From contig NW_019775491.1 of the NCBI RefSeq assembly GCF_001039355.2, positions 925,740-989,739 of the forward strand: a DNA stretch of 64,000 nt, written 5' to 3'. Source of the stretch: Lingula anatina. Taxonomy: Eukaryota > Brachiopoda > Lingulata > Lingulida > Lingulidae. The notes below the pieces were generated by a model that was not told the origin of the DNA, made no database searches, and was given only the letters and a program-made list of their open reading frames with translations. The position numbers and the translations under genes were made by a program. The first letter of the stretch is position 1. Each line of letters starts with the position of its first letter. Below are positions 1-10,896 of this stretch, piece after piece.

Positions 1-574
1 ACCCACTTTTGATGTCAAAAACAAACTTCTTGGTCCAGGGGTAAGTTGGAACCTGAACACTTCTCCATGTATTGATCACATGTCCACAAGTTCATATATA
101 TATGTTTGCTTAATTTAAGACAGTGCATATTATATATTCATTTTCATTCAAACCATGTTATTTCTGTCCTAGTGCTCTTTCCTGCAACACATCCAGCTGG
201 AAACTGGAGGCAAAGTGATGCTTCAGGGGAAAGGATCTGGTTACATAGACCCAGCCACAGGAAGGGAGTCCTTTGAGCCCATGCACATATTTATACAGTG
301 AGTTGACTGCTAGGGATTGTAACAATTTGGGAATGTCTATGGTTTTTTGATGTGTTTGTTAACATAGACAGTACAATGACCATGCAAGTTTTCTAGAAAG
401 AATGCTCTGTAAAAGCCTCCATTGCTTTTGATCATGTTAATTGAATGATGAATCAATATGTATTCATTTAATTTGTTACTGCAGTATTCTTAAAAAAAGC
501 TTTTTTTTTTCAGGCATGCTAATATGGTGGGTTTACAGCAGACCAAGCAGTTAGCTGCAAACCTTATACAAACA
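1..574 (+). other. KHDC4: KHDC4 exons encoding the KH domain (three exons)
   Basis: The exons 1-40, 173-297 and 514-574 encode the second half of the KH fold. The first reads [13 protein letters not shown], containing the GPG that corresponds to the KH GxxG loop region, and ends exactly on a codon before GTAAGT. The second carries the long conserved run from CSFLQHI to FEPMHIFI and ends with two bases of a Gln codon. The third reads [20 protein letters not shown], matching the helix that in human KHDC4 ends in NLLQTV. Sequence upstream of the GPG loop is outside the window. Confidence 0.9.
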
Positions 575-3500
575 GTAGGTGGAATTTTTGTCTTTTTTTG
601 AATGATCCCTATTTGAATTAATGAGTCAATTTTTTTCATGATTGGACTTCATTTGAATTTTAGCACAAGTTAAGCAGGAATCCACCCACATTTTCTCTCA
701 CTTGCCATTTCAGTTTTTGCCTTTTTTTTTTTCAACATTATAATTCCTTAGATAATTGATCAAAGTGCTCTCTCTCTCATTTCTTAACCATAGGTTGTCG
801 GAATGGAATTTTTTCATCTTAATTAATATGTACGGTTACTGATTTCTTTCTTTTCAGCAGCTGATTTCTTTTTCAAAAAAATGAATAACAAAAACAAGAT
901 ATATTTTAGAGAACCATAAGGATGTTTATATGAAAAATTCTCTTTAGGGTAAAGTTATATAAGAATTTACAAATTGTTATATTGATGCATGTTGGCTTGC
1001 ATTTCTTAGATTACTCTCCAAATCCCAAGGAAGTTATACATAATTAGTAATATACAAGGTTTGTAAATATGTATATGTTTTTATTATCATGTTTGCAAGG
1101 GAATGATATGATGGTGGGTCAGATGTAGGAAATACTGTGTGGAATGATTGGTTGATTGTTTCTCCAGTTGTATTCCTTTGATCATAAATGAATGCCTGAA
1201 ACCTTTTATTCCAAAAAATACAGGCGTTCAATGAGAAACCATTTCAGAGGACGTATTACATATGTTGGGTCATTAAAGGTATCGAAAACTAGGCTGTCTT
1301 GATGTTTAAAGCAGGTGAATAGAAAAGAAATATGCCCAGATTGGAATTTGCAGGAATTTCACATTATATGTCTACGGGGTATTTTCCCTAAAACATATAA
1401 TTTTTGACCAAATAGTTTTTATAACATTCCCTTTCCTTAAAGGAATGCAGTGTGTATGAAATGATGAAATGTGATTAAATGGAAATGTGTCAGTTTCGAA
1501 AGAGCAGTGAACTCCACCTCCTGTGAGCTGAGATGGTTGCCAGCCAGTGCTACAGTCACTCAGGTAGTATGTTTCCTCATTCTGGACTTTCCATTTTTTG
1601 TTCATCCTCTGTAGGTCAACTGTTTGTCTTGATTTTTACCTTGAAATGCCATGTGAAATCTGTTGTAGGTCCAACAAGAATATGCCCAGTTCCAGCAAGC
1701 CTTGGCAGCAATGCCTCCTGCAGTATCACCAGGTACAGCTGCACTGCTAGCAGGCCTACAGCACCAGAGTAAGTCTTTACCACTAATTTCCATGGCAACC
1801 AGACATTTCCTGTTTCAGTTCTCAGACAATGGACCTTTCCCATTCTTTTTAGTGAATATAGGTGAAGGAATGTAACTAAAGAAACAACAATCACTTCCCA
1901 CTTCATGCAGTTTGGATGGCTATTGTACTGTTTCCCTCATGCGAAGACCTGAAAGTAACCTGGATGCCAACTGCCTGAAAGGTCTTTTGGTCAACAATTT
2001 AACAACAGATGTTCCCAATGAAGATGCTGTATATGGTGGATTCCTTTGGCTAGAAACTCGTGATGTCCAAAGTTATATCCTTACTCTGAAACAGAGGTTG
2101 AGACTAAAGGGTTTCCTGTGTCAAAGATTCATCCTCACAAACTGCTTTGCAAGATATGTATGTGGTTTTATATTACCATTAAAAGACAGTCAAAACCTTG
2201 ATTGATTTTACTTTCTTTGGGAAATGCATTTTTTGTTTCTCTTTCAGATGTTTGTTTTACATTATTCAGTACTGTTGTCAAAAATAACAGACAAACTGAA
2301 TGGTGCAATGGCTATTATCTTAATTGTTATTCCAGCCCAATGATGCTTTTCTCATTTTTAATAGCTATCTTTTGCATGTATGTTAATTCACAATGTAGAT
2401 AGTTTATTTAGACTAAGCATTCTTCTGTTCTGCACCTATTATTGATCTGAAGATGTGCTCTGTGTTTTTGAACAAATTAAGGGGCTGGAGGTGAGAAGTA
2501 GATAGTGTATATGTAAAAAGCAAAGCATGTTTTTTTAAATATTTTTGGTGCTTGATTATTTGTGTAGAAGCAAGTTGTCTGCTGTCCCCTCTTGCCTCTC
2601 CCTGTTCTTTCCCAGGTGTCACTTTGCATACAATCTTCAGTAACTGCAGTAAGATGGTGCTTCTACACAGCAATCCAAGTGCTTTTTGGAAGTCTTTACA
2701 CCTTGATATTAGTAACCTAATTGAACTTGCTGCTTCCAATTAACACCATATGTAATATGTTTTTATTCCTGGTAATATGTTATATTTAGGTTGATTTTAA
2801 GTTTCTGACAATAATTCACTAATTAAACATAGAATTTTTTTAAACATTTTAACTCAGAATTGAGGGAAGACTGCTCAAGACACCAGCCATCCATATTTAA
2901 TGATTTTGAAGGAGTACCCTACCCGACAACTAAAAGGAATATCAAAAGATATTTTATTCCTGTCTGTATTTTTGTCCATCATTTATTGGTATTCCACAAA
3001 GAATATTTCTCTGTTTGGCGCAAACAGATTATGGATGTCCCTTTCTTTAACACTGATTTATATCAAGGAATGCAAGAAGACTACTCAGTTACAGCTGCCT
3101 GATCAGTTTTAGGTATTCACTGCTAATGGATGCGCATGTTTGTGGAGGAAAAGAATCCCAATCCAATGGGAAACTGTCAAAAAGACAGCAGTAATGGCAA
3201 GATCGAAGCATGCTAGGGACTGACAAAATGATTTTTCACAGCTTCTACCATTGCAATTATTGCTGTACAGTATTTTTCATTTGATATACAAAATGAAAAC
3301 TATGTAAAGTCATATGGAAAATGTTTTATTTGTATGTTTGTGCTTTTATTGGAAAAGGTGCAACCACTATTGACATGTACTGTCTGCGTATGCTGCTTTC
3401 TGTTGTTTTTTTTTTTCTCACTGACATGTTCCCCTGTTTCAGCATCTGTTGCAGGCCAGAGTTTGATTGCCCCACCTGGGTTAGGATTGACACACGTGGC

Positions 3501-6500
3501 ACAGCTACCCACTTCAGGTGATTACAATTCTGCTGTTGTGTTCAAATGATATTTATGCGCGCAGCTTAAATGGCATGCAGGGAAAATTTGCAGGAATCGA
3601 TTATGAACTGCCTGGGGCATTCTAGTTTTATGTTAAGGTTGTGTTAATATGAATCTGCATTTAAAATGTTCATTGTGTGGTAGTGGCACTGAAATAAAAT
3701 TGAATGTAACTGAAAGTGGTAAGCAGTGCATGTTTCCAAATGAAAGTAAAACGTCTAAAAATGTCAAATAAACTGTTGGAACAGAGTTTTATCACTGTAT
3801 ATGATGGCCTCCATTGGCTGATTCCAGTGGCAACTAGTATACCCAGCCTACTGAGCACTCCAGTCATACCCTCCAGCAGCCTGGGAATGCCAGTGTCCGG
3901 CCCCTCTCTGATGTCCACTCTGGCCTCTCTGCTCCAGCCAGGCTCAACACTAACCACTTCACTGGCACCTTCTTCAGTGCCATCACTGCTGGCACAGTCA
4001 GAAAGTATGTATTCCAGGGAATGTAGTATGCTTATGCAAAGCTCATTACTAAAGAATGGATTTTGCCTACTTTAGAATATATCTAGCTGTCTACAGGCTG
4101 TATCAGGAAAACTATAAATGTGGAAAGTGGTTATGTAAAGCATGGATTAAAGTAAATTATAATTGCCAATACTAAAGAGCTTATCATACTTTTTCTGGAT
4201 TGCTGTTTAACCTTTTTAGATATTATCGGTCGATTTCATAAAGGAGGTTTAAAGTTAAACCTGGTCTAAAGTGAGTTTACACCAGGTTTAGGGATTGCCT
4301 GCATTTCATAAAAGGAGGTTTTAGTATTGGACCATTGGTCTAGTAAAACCTGGCTTAACATCATTCTAAACCTGGTCTTGACAGGTTTGTGTTTCATAAT
4401 TGAGGTCTAAGTTTTTGATACCCGGATTATGGACTCGGAGCAAGTCTAAAAATAAACCTGGTCAGACCCAGGTTTAACTCTGTAGCTTGGAAAAAAGATG
4501 GCTGACATAGACTTGCGTGATATTCGAGTACTTAACAATTTGGACGCAAGAAGACGCCCCGAGCGTCGCCGACGCATTTTTCGTGCAAGGGTTAATTATT
4601 TTGATTTCTATGATGAACAAGATTTCAAAATCAGGTTCAGAATTTCTAAAGAAATAGCACGTGAGGTCATAGCACAGATAGAGGATCGATTAGCACCCTA
4701 TACATTGAGAAATCGCAGCATTTCACCGGAGCTTTCTTTGATTCAATGATGTTGGACTTCTCCTTTATTAGTTCTGAGATGTATCCCTTCTCTTCAGCAG
4801 AAAAATTCTCCGCTCTCTTTCGGCTCATTTTCACGTGCTCTTTACTTCCAAAGTTTTTTCTCATATGAGCTACACAGCTTATCTGCTTCAACGCTAGTGT
4901 GTGTCATCTATTCATTTACGCCTACCTGATTGACACAGTTCAGTGATTTCTTTGTCTATGTAATCCTGTTACATTCAAGAGGAGGTCAAGGACAAGTTAA
5001 AACTGGTTTAGCTAAACCTGGTTTTCTGGCTTTCCTACACTGTTAGTGAAATGCAATTTAGGTCTTGAGTTAGACCAGGTTTTGCTAGTCTAGGTTTTAG
5101 CCTTAAATTAGGTTTAGTTAAACCTACTTTATGAAATCGGCCGTATGAGATTTATGACATATATAAAGATTTTATCATTGGTCTTCAGATTTGCTCACAG
5201 CGGCCACTTCATTGAATCAGATCTTGTCCAAGCCTCCGCCCCCTCTAGTCAATCACCCACATATATTACCACCACCCAGGGAACTGTCACCTGGGCTGCA
5301 GTCAAATGATCCAAGATTAAGTAAGTAATAGACAAGAAGAATTTATGGAGTTGATGTTTAAGAGAAAGAAAAACACTCATATAGTAGCATCAAAATTTTA
5401 TTTTTTAGGAACACATTTACTTTATACTGTGATAAAAAGGAAGGAGCACTGATTTAAGATTGAACCAGAAAGAAGCATAGTAGCATGATTATTGTCAGGT
5501 TTTGTTATTTATTATATGTATTGGAAATTTTTTTCTTCAGGCACCGGTGTTTTAGGGGGAATGCCTGATGTATCCCAGTCTCCACTGTTACAAAGTCCAG
5601 CCAGTGTCAGTCTTAGCCAGCAGCTCAATGATGCTGTCAACCAGCTCAACCAGATCACACGCATAAGACAACAACAACAAGAACAGTTACAGCAACAGCA
5701 GCACCAGTTACAGCAACAACAACAACAGTTGCAACAACAGCAAGTAAGTGGACAAATTCTGTATAGTTTGAGTAATCACTAAAGGGTCTAATTGCTAACT
5801 TTTATAGCAGAATTATTTAAATGTTTTATTTGTGGTAGTGTTATGTTTCCCATGTAACATCATTTTCTATGAAATATATGGCATTAAATTCAACTAAATT
5901 TTTATGCAATTTTATTTGACATTTACATTCAGGTCCAGCAACAAATCCAAGGGGGTGGTCAGCAAATATTGCAGCAGGCAGCACCTCAGCAGTTCCAGCA
6001 GTTACAACAACAGATACAGCAGCAGCAACAACAACAACAACAGCAGATGCAGGCAGGCTTGGGTCAGATGGGCCCTAGTGGTCCAGCACCTCAGGCCAGT
6101 GTGGCCTCCAATCTTCCAGGGAGCCCAGGGCACAGTAATGGTGGGGATGGGTTCCCCTCGGGCCTGCCTCCTTATTATAATAACTTTGCTGGCATGCAGA
6201 GGGAGATGGAGCAGCAGCAGCAACAACAGCAGCAGCCACACAAGAGGAGGTTTACAGAGGAGAAACAGGAGGAGAAATTACCGGAGGGGTTGCTGGGATA
6301 TCAGGTTTGTTGACATTTGGTATAATAGTTTGTGCAAAGAGTAATACTGAGGATGCTTCCTCAGTGTTTTGTTAAAGCCATCATAATATGTCACATACAT
6401 CAAATTGAAGATTTTGAGATGGTAAAAAAAAAAATCCCACCAATGTCAGTGAATACTATAATTTTGATAAAAAAAGTTTTATTGCTGGATATGCGCTCTT

Positions 6501-8071
6501 TCAGCATGGTCCAACACACCTGGTGAACTTGGTAGCATCTGGGCCACCGCCACCCCCACCATCATCACAGGCAGGACCACAACAGCCACAGCAACAACAC
6601 TTTGGTATCACCCCGCCTCCACCACCTCCACCACCCCCAGAGGAGTTGAGGTACAGTTGATACAGAAAAGATCAGATGTGTAGTTGTCTCAGCATGAAAT
6701 ACTTTTCAAGTGCCCCACATTATAAATCCTGTCATCTGGACATTTATTTGCTACAAAGTACTTAAACTGTCATCGTTTTTTTTTTCTTAGGTTGTTGGTT
6801 CATTGATATAAGACGTAGAAATGAGTTGCAGAGAAATGATCATATTTGCTTATGAATTGCAGCAGAAAAACAAATAGAAATTGTGACAGAAGTAAAAATG
6901 AGTGCAAGTTTCTCTAACGGGCGGAGGGTTAAGAAAGTGATCTATGCACAAGTCTCACATAATCACTGATACACCCCTCCAAAATAAAACTGCTGGGAGA
7001 ACAATCTTCTGACTGCTAGTTACATATCAGCAGGCTACTTTTCAGCACACAAAACAAATATAAGATATGCCAGATATCCATATCCTTAATTGCATTTGAA
7101 GATTCAAAACAGCTTCAAATGATATGAATAGTTACACCAGAATTTGTAATTCCATGCCATATGTCATTTTTGCAGGCAAAATCAAGACAGTCTGCTAATG
7201 CCACCACCCCCTCCACCTCCCCTAGGAGCCTTACAAGATCAAGGTAGTTGTAATATTTGCTTCCCACAAACTGAGAAATGGTTGCGTTTAACAGTTATTG
7301 CTTTTTTTCATCTTTAAATTGAAATTGCAATTGTCATTTTCCTGAGAACAGTGGAAGGACGTGATTTGTCTTGATAAAATCTTAAATGGGCAAATGCCCT
7401 GAACAACCACATCCCTGAAATGTCTAATGTTACTTCTGATGTTTTAGATATTTTTGGTTGAAATTGGTGAAATTGTACAATTTACCTTTACAGCAGTGGA
7501 GCCCCAGAGAAAGCGTATGAAGGGAGCTTTGCGTAATGTCACAGCATATGGATCAGATGATGAGGAAGACACTGATGTGAACTCGACAATGAGGCAGCAA
7601 CACAGAGAAGCTGCAAAGTATGCTTTCAATCAGTACTCTAGCAAACCCCAAATATATGGCCAACCAGGCCAGCCACACTTTACTAGTCAAGAACAGTTTG
7701 AACAGAGTCAGTTTGCTGTCCAGCAGCAACAACAAGGGGGCCAGTTCACACAAAGTCAGTTTGGACAACCACAACAGCCACAGTTTAATCCACAGCAGCC
7801 ATTTGGACCACAGTTTACACAGCCACAGGGACCAGGTCTACCCCTTTCACAGCAACTGCCTCAGTCACATCAGCCGCCGCCACCACCACCACAGCAGCAA
7901 GGCCAAGCATTTGCTGCTGGGAATTCAACACAGTTTGCAGGACAGAACCCAGAACATTTTGGAAGGTCAAGCCCCCAAGACACGTATGTTCAGCAGAGGC
8001 CAGTGACTGTATCATCCCCTGGGTTCCAGATACCACCTCCTACAATGCCTTTCTGGATGACACCTAACTGA
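1..8071 (+). CDS. KHDC4: KHDC4 homologue (KH domain splicing-associated protein), 5' partial
   Basis: KHDC4 (BLOM7) is a nuclear KH-domain RNA-binding protein tied to pre-mRNA splicing and the Prp19 complex in mammals. Twelve exons join in phase: 1-40, 173-297, 514-574, 1669-1768, 3443-3517, 3828-4004, 5189-5320, 5541-5743, 5933-6304, 6505-6650, 7176-7243, 7494-8071. They give about 691 residues; the 5' end lies outside the window. Diagnostic segments are [12 protein letters not shown] and [18 protein letters not shown] (KH region), [20 protein letters not shown] followed by [20 protein letters not shown], and the C-terminal MPFWMTPN, close to human MPFWMAP. The middle is long, low in complexity and rich in Q and P, more so than I recall for the human protein. 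Family assignment is firm; exact exon edges rest on GT/AG and phase only. Confidence 0.93.
1769..3442 (+). other. KHDC4 intron of 1.7 kb without recognisable content
   Basis: This is the largest KHDC4 intron, from GTAAGT at 1769 to a T-rich acceptor ending at 3442. Open frames at 1912-2205 and 2860-3112 exist, but they have no splice context, no recognisable domain and ordinary intronic composition, so I did not call them. Confidence 0.6.
4498..4749 (+). pseudogene. HARBI1-like transposase, N-terminal remnant
   Basis: An 83-residue frame starts [20 protein letters not shown] and contains [18 protein letters not shown] and [20 protein letters not shown], the typical N-terminal region of Harbinger transposases (HARBI1 family) that precedes the DDE nuclease domain. 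The frame breaks off after SPELSL; the whole catalytic domain is missing, so it cannot encode an active transposase. The reading frame is otherwise intact, which suggests the internal deletion is fairly recent or that the insertion itself is. Confidence 0.85.
4742..4828 (-). pseudogene. Myb/SANT-like DNA-binding protein remnant of the Harbinger element
   Basis: On the minus strand the sequence reads [20 protein letters not shown] followed by [10 protein letters not shown], the start of a Myb/SANT-like (trihelix type) domain as found in the second gene of PIF/Harbinger elements. It runs into the transposase remnant around 4740, where an internal deletion has fused the two convergent genes tail to tail. 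Only the first third of the domain is left. No intact gene remains. Confidence 0.75.
5541..6304 (+). other. KHDC4: KHDC4 glutamine-rich exons split by an intron
   Basis: Exons 5541-5743 and 5933-6304 meet in phase 0 in the middle of a Gln-rich region. The first ends in a run of CAA/CAG codons ([18 protein letters not shown]); the second resumes with [15 protein letters not shown] and further Q runs, then a Gly/Pro-rich stretch, a second Q run near 6212-6236, and the conserved KRRFTEE...GLLGY block. CAA and CAG are mixed throughout, which usually limits repeat instability. The region is probably disordered or coiled-coil-forming. Confidence 0.85.
6505..7243 (+). other. KHDC4: KHDC4 polyproline exons
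   Basis: Exons 6505-6650 and 7176-7243 carry the conserved [10 protein letters not shown] continuation followed by two or three polyproline runs ([37 protein letters not shown]). Such runs are typical SH3/WW/profilin ligands; binding is inferred, not shown. The second exon ends in phase 1 with a single G, which fixes the acceptor of the last exon at 7494. Confidence 0.82.
7494..8071 (+). other. KHDC4: KHDC4 terminal coding exon
   Basis: The exon begins after TTTACAG with [20 protein letters not shown] followed by SDDEEDTD, matching the [25 protein letters not shown] region of vertebrate KHDC4. It continues through [10 protein letters not shown] and a Q/P-rich tail and ends in [15 protein letters not shown] and TGA at 8069-8071. 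The acidic patch after the basic KRMK is a conserved family feature. The final ~70 bp of coding sequence are the first copy of the tandem repeat that follows. Confidence 0.9.
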
Positions 8072-8327
8072 TGTAATAGCAGGGCTAGTGACTGTAGCAT
8101 CCCCAGGGTTCCAGATACCACCACCTACAATGCCTTTCTGGATGACACCTAACTGATGTAATAGCAGGGGCTAGTGACCGTATCATCCCCAGGGTTCCAG
8201 ATACCACCACCTACAATGCCTTTCTGGATGACACCTAACTGATGTAATAGCAGGGCTAGTGACTGTAGCATCCCCAGGGTTCCAGATGCCACCCCCTTCT
8301 ATGCCTTTCTGGATGACACCTAACTGA
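8000..8327 (+). repeat. Four-copy tandem repeat of the KHDC4 3' coding end (85-86 bp period)
   Basis: The unit holds the codons for VTV(S/A)[18 protein letters not shown] plus the TGA stop and about 15 following bases (TGATGTAATAGCAGGG). GTGACTG-type unit starts are at 8003, 8088, 8174 and 8259, giving spacings of 85, 86 and 85. Copy 1 is the real end of the gene; copies 2-4 lie after its stop. Each of the later copies still reads through to MPFWMTPN and TGA in its own frame. Copy 4 differs most (IPPPT to MPPPS) and joins unique sequence. Confidence 0.95.
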
Positions 8328-8678
8328 CAGTGCAATTGACTTGTATATTGATAATGCATGAGCAATTATAAATCAAAAGCGTTTATTTGAATGTTCAGTT
8401 GGATGTCAGGGAAATGATAAGGTGTGAAGTTTGAAAAGAGAAGAGTTATGTTTTTTGTACAAACCATGTTCTATAGAAAAGTAGCTAATTTCTGCAGGAA
8501 AAAAATGTACAAAGCATTCGTATATAATCCATTTCCCATTGTAATGTTAACTAGCTGCTCAGATTTGCGCCTATCGTTTCTGGTAATTTTACTATATATG
8601 TTGTTCTTTTATCGTAAAAGTACATCGTACTATTTATTTCATCCGTGTAAGCCAACATTGAAAAAATAAGATCCTGAC

Positions 8679-8684
8679 AATAAA
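8679..8684 (+). promoter_or_regulatory. Candidate polyadenylation signal for KHDC4
   Basis: AATAAA lies about 610 bases after the stop, in CCTGACAATAAATTATAG. It is the first canonical hexamer downstream of the tandem repeat on this strand that I saw. Confidence 0.5.
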
Positions 8685-10211
8685 TTATAGATTGCAGGTA
8701 TGTACCAAAGCAATTTGAAGAGCATTCAGAATCAAAGTTTGATGCTTACATTTGTATAAAATGTAAATATAACAATTATGATATAATTAAACTTCCCTTG
8801 TTGTGACTTGTTATTTCGAATTTCTGAAACTTGAAAGATGGTATTAATATTTTTCGAAGTTTACAGAACATTTCCAGTTATTAATTTAAGAGGAATTAAA
8901 TTAATCTGAGGAAAGTTCTATAACTCGTTGCTAAGAATTTTTTTCCAATTCCCTTACAAAAATTTACACGATTGGCTAGCGGAAGAAGCCGTCAATATCT
9001 GCGTGATTGAAGTGGTATGTAGGGCTCTGATGCATGATCCAGATGTCAACTTTCCAAAAATCGTAATAGAAATAATACATCTTCCAGTTTTTGAATTCTC
9101 TTGATAAACATCTGGAATGTTGTTCATGTAGTTTATCGCTTACTGAGCTACGTTTTAGTTCTTATAGGAAAAGGGAGAATATTGTCATTTATTGTAAAAC
9201 GTACGTAACAATGATCCATCGTTAAATTTAACATTAAAAGGTTAATTCATGTTTATCTCCAACATTTACTGATAGATTAAAAAAAAAAAACAGCACCGGT
9301 TACTATTCTATGTTAGGTTATTTTTCAGAAGAAAAGTAGGTATGACACAGAAAATCGACTGAAACTGATGAAAAACGTAACCTACTGGGAATGAAGAGCA
9401 CAACTAACACATTGCAAAATGGTTGCAGCATTGTGATCGTATTTTAATGCAAGACTGCAGTGCCGAACTCTAAAATTATGTGCTTTCATACACTTCTTTA
9501 GTTGTATTCAATTCACTTTTAAACAAATTATGTTCTGACTCCTAAAATGAGTTTCTCCTGTCTGAAAATACCCTTAAATCTTCGGGGACGCACTTATGTG
9601 AGGTGTGGTCACTTATTCACTGGTCATTCGCAATGCCATGTTTAATCAATACAGAATAAAAAATATGAGAACGGGGCTCGGGCGTTTTGAAGAATATGGC
9701 ACAGATACGTCGAGTTTTCCCCCTAAATCTCTACCATATTGTTGCTTGCTGGCAGCAAAGATAGTCACTTTGTTTTTCATATGGTTTACAACTGAAGAAA
9801 ACGTATTTATTTTCAAAGTTCTTTTTAGATTACACTAGCGATTTAACTCCTTTTCGCCTGAATATCTACAGGTTACAGAGCGTATCGGTAGGATACCGCA
9901 TGTTAATGGAGTTAGTAATGACCTAAGAGATCTGTCCAAAGGGATTGCTAACTAAAATTCAATTTACGTTGAGCAAAAGTAGGCAATTTGGACGTACTAG
10001 GAACATGTTCTTGCTAGACCTTTGCTTGATGTCCATATATAACGGGGTGTGCGTCCTTTGTATCAAAGCAGTAAATATCCTGTTTAAGTTGGACAAGTTC
10101 CTGGAATTAGGGCTATAATCCCGCCGGAAAACTTGAAGGCATTTGGACAACCTTATTTTACAACCTTAATTATCATATAGCCTACACTTTTCTCCTACAG
10201 CTAGGGTCAGG

Positions 10212-10244
10212 CTACTCTCTGACCACAGTGTGTGGTCAGAGTAG
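10212..10244. repeat. Inverted repeat / hairpin
   Basis: CTACTCTCTGACCACA pairs with TGTGGTCAGAGTAG across a 3-base spacer. The left arm has two extra bases (CT), so the stem is 14 bp with one 2-nt bulge. Function unknown. Confidence 0.7.
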
Positions 10245-10871
10245 TATTGTGTTGCAAAATCATTATATCGCTGATACCTTAATTTTGTGTGCTATTTTAG
10301 AAGCCCCTGGCGTCAGAGGTCAGGACCAGGAATCCCATGTCACAACTACATGGCATTCTGAATTATTCAATAGTCAGTGTATTGTCCACTTGGGGTTTAT
10401 TGTACAAATGAATGCAGCGCCTAATATTTCGTAGTCTCGTAGACTGGTGCAGCCTCTCTCCAAGTGTTTATAACATTTTTTTATAAGGAAAGGGCATCGT
10501 CCCACACATGATTTTGAACAAGTGTCCGATGATGATGGATGACTAGATTCACAATTTGCCTATTAGATAAAAAACGAGTCGCAATATTAGTGCCTACCTA
10601 GAACAAAATGTTGTAAGTAGTGGGAGTGGCACTGCAGTCGGATAAAAGAACAATGTGTCAGTGGGTTGGGATGGTATATTTTTGGTATATATTACTTCAG
10701 GGAATACGTCATGATAGATCGAGAAATAAGATTGAAAGGAGTTTGTAAATTAGTGATCTTTTTAAAGAACTAACAGGAAAAACTTGGTAATACCAATTTC
10801 TGGGGCTATTTTTTTTTATTTTAGAGGGGGCTGTTATGTGAAAATAAAAGAAAAGGATACAAGATGTAGTT

Positions 10872-10896
10872 TCCACTTACGCTCTTCGTAAGTGGA
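10872..10896. repeat. Perfect 10-bp inverted repeat / hairpin
   Basis: TCCACTTACG and CGTAAGTGGA form a perfect stem around the loop CTCTT. The sequence also contains splice-donor-like GTAAGT in the right arm, which is probably coincidental. Confidence 0.7.

Larger units (their letters stand above)
4227..5143 (+). mobile_element. Internally deleted PIF/Harbinger DNA transposon, 917 bp
   Basis: The ends are inverted repeats: the left starts CGGTCGATTTCATAAAGGAG and the reverse complement of the right starts CGGCCGATTTCATAAAGTAG. The triplet TAT flanks both sides (4224-4226 and 5144-5146), consistent with the 3-bp target duplication of this superfamily, although TWA is usual. Subterminal sequence holds repeated AAACCTGGTCTA-like motifs in both orientations. 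Inside are fragments of both Harbinger genes facing each other, the transposase and the Myb/SANT-like protein. The element is non-autonomous and lies in a KHDC4 intron. Confidence 0.85.
3443..5320 (+). other. KHDC4: KHDC4 middle exons (Pro/Ser/Leu-rich)
   Basis: Three exons, 3443-3517, 3828-4004 and 5189-5320, each begin and end in phase 1. They encode a Ser/Leu/Pro-rich stretch ([15 protein letters not shown], then [18 protein letters not shown], then [15 protein letters not shown]). This part is likely unstructured and replaces the proline-rich middle of vertebrate KHDC4. Because all three exons have the same phase, skipping any of them would keep the reading frame. The Harbinger element at 4227-5143 sits between the second and third. 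Confidence 0.82.

Noticed and set aside
1912-2205. 97-codon plus-strand frame in a KHDC4 intron
   Set aside because: It has no splice signals that keep phase with neighbours and no recognisable domain; the flanking exons join perfectly without it.
3187-3231. Similarity between 3187-3231 and 62183-62220 (shared GACAGCAG, ATCGAAG, ATGCT, GACTGA) as a dispersed repeat
   Set aside because: The match is short, needs an 8-base gap and does not extend; chance cannot be excluded by eye.
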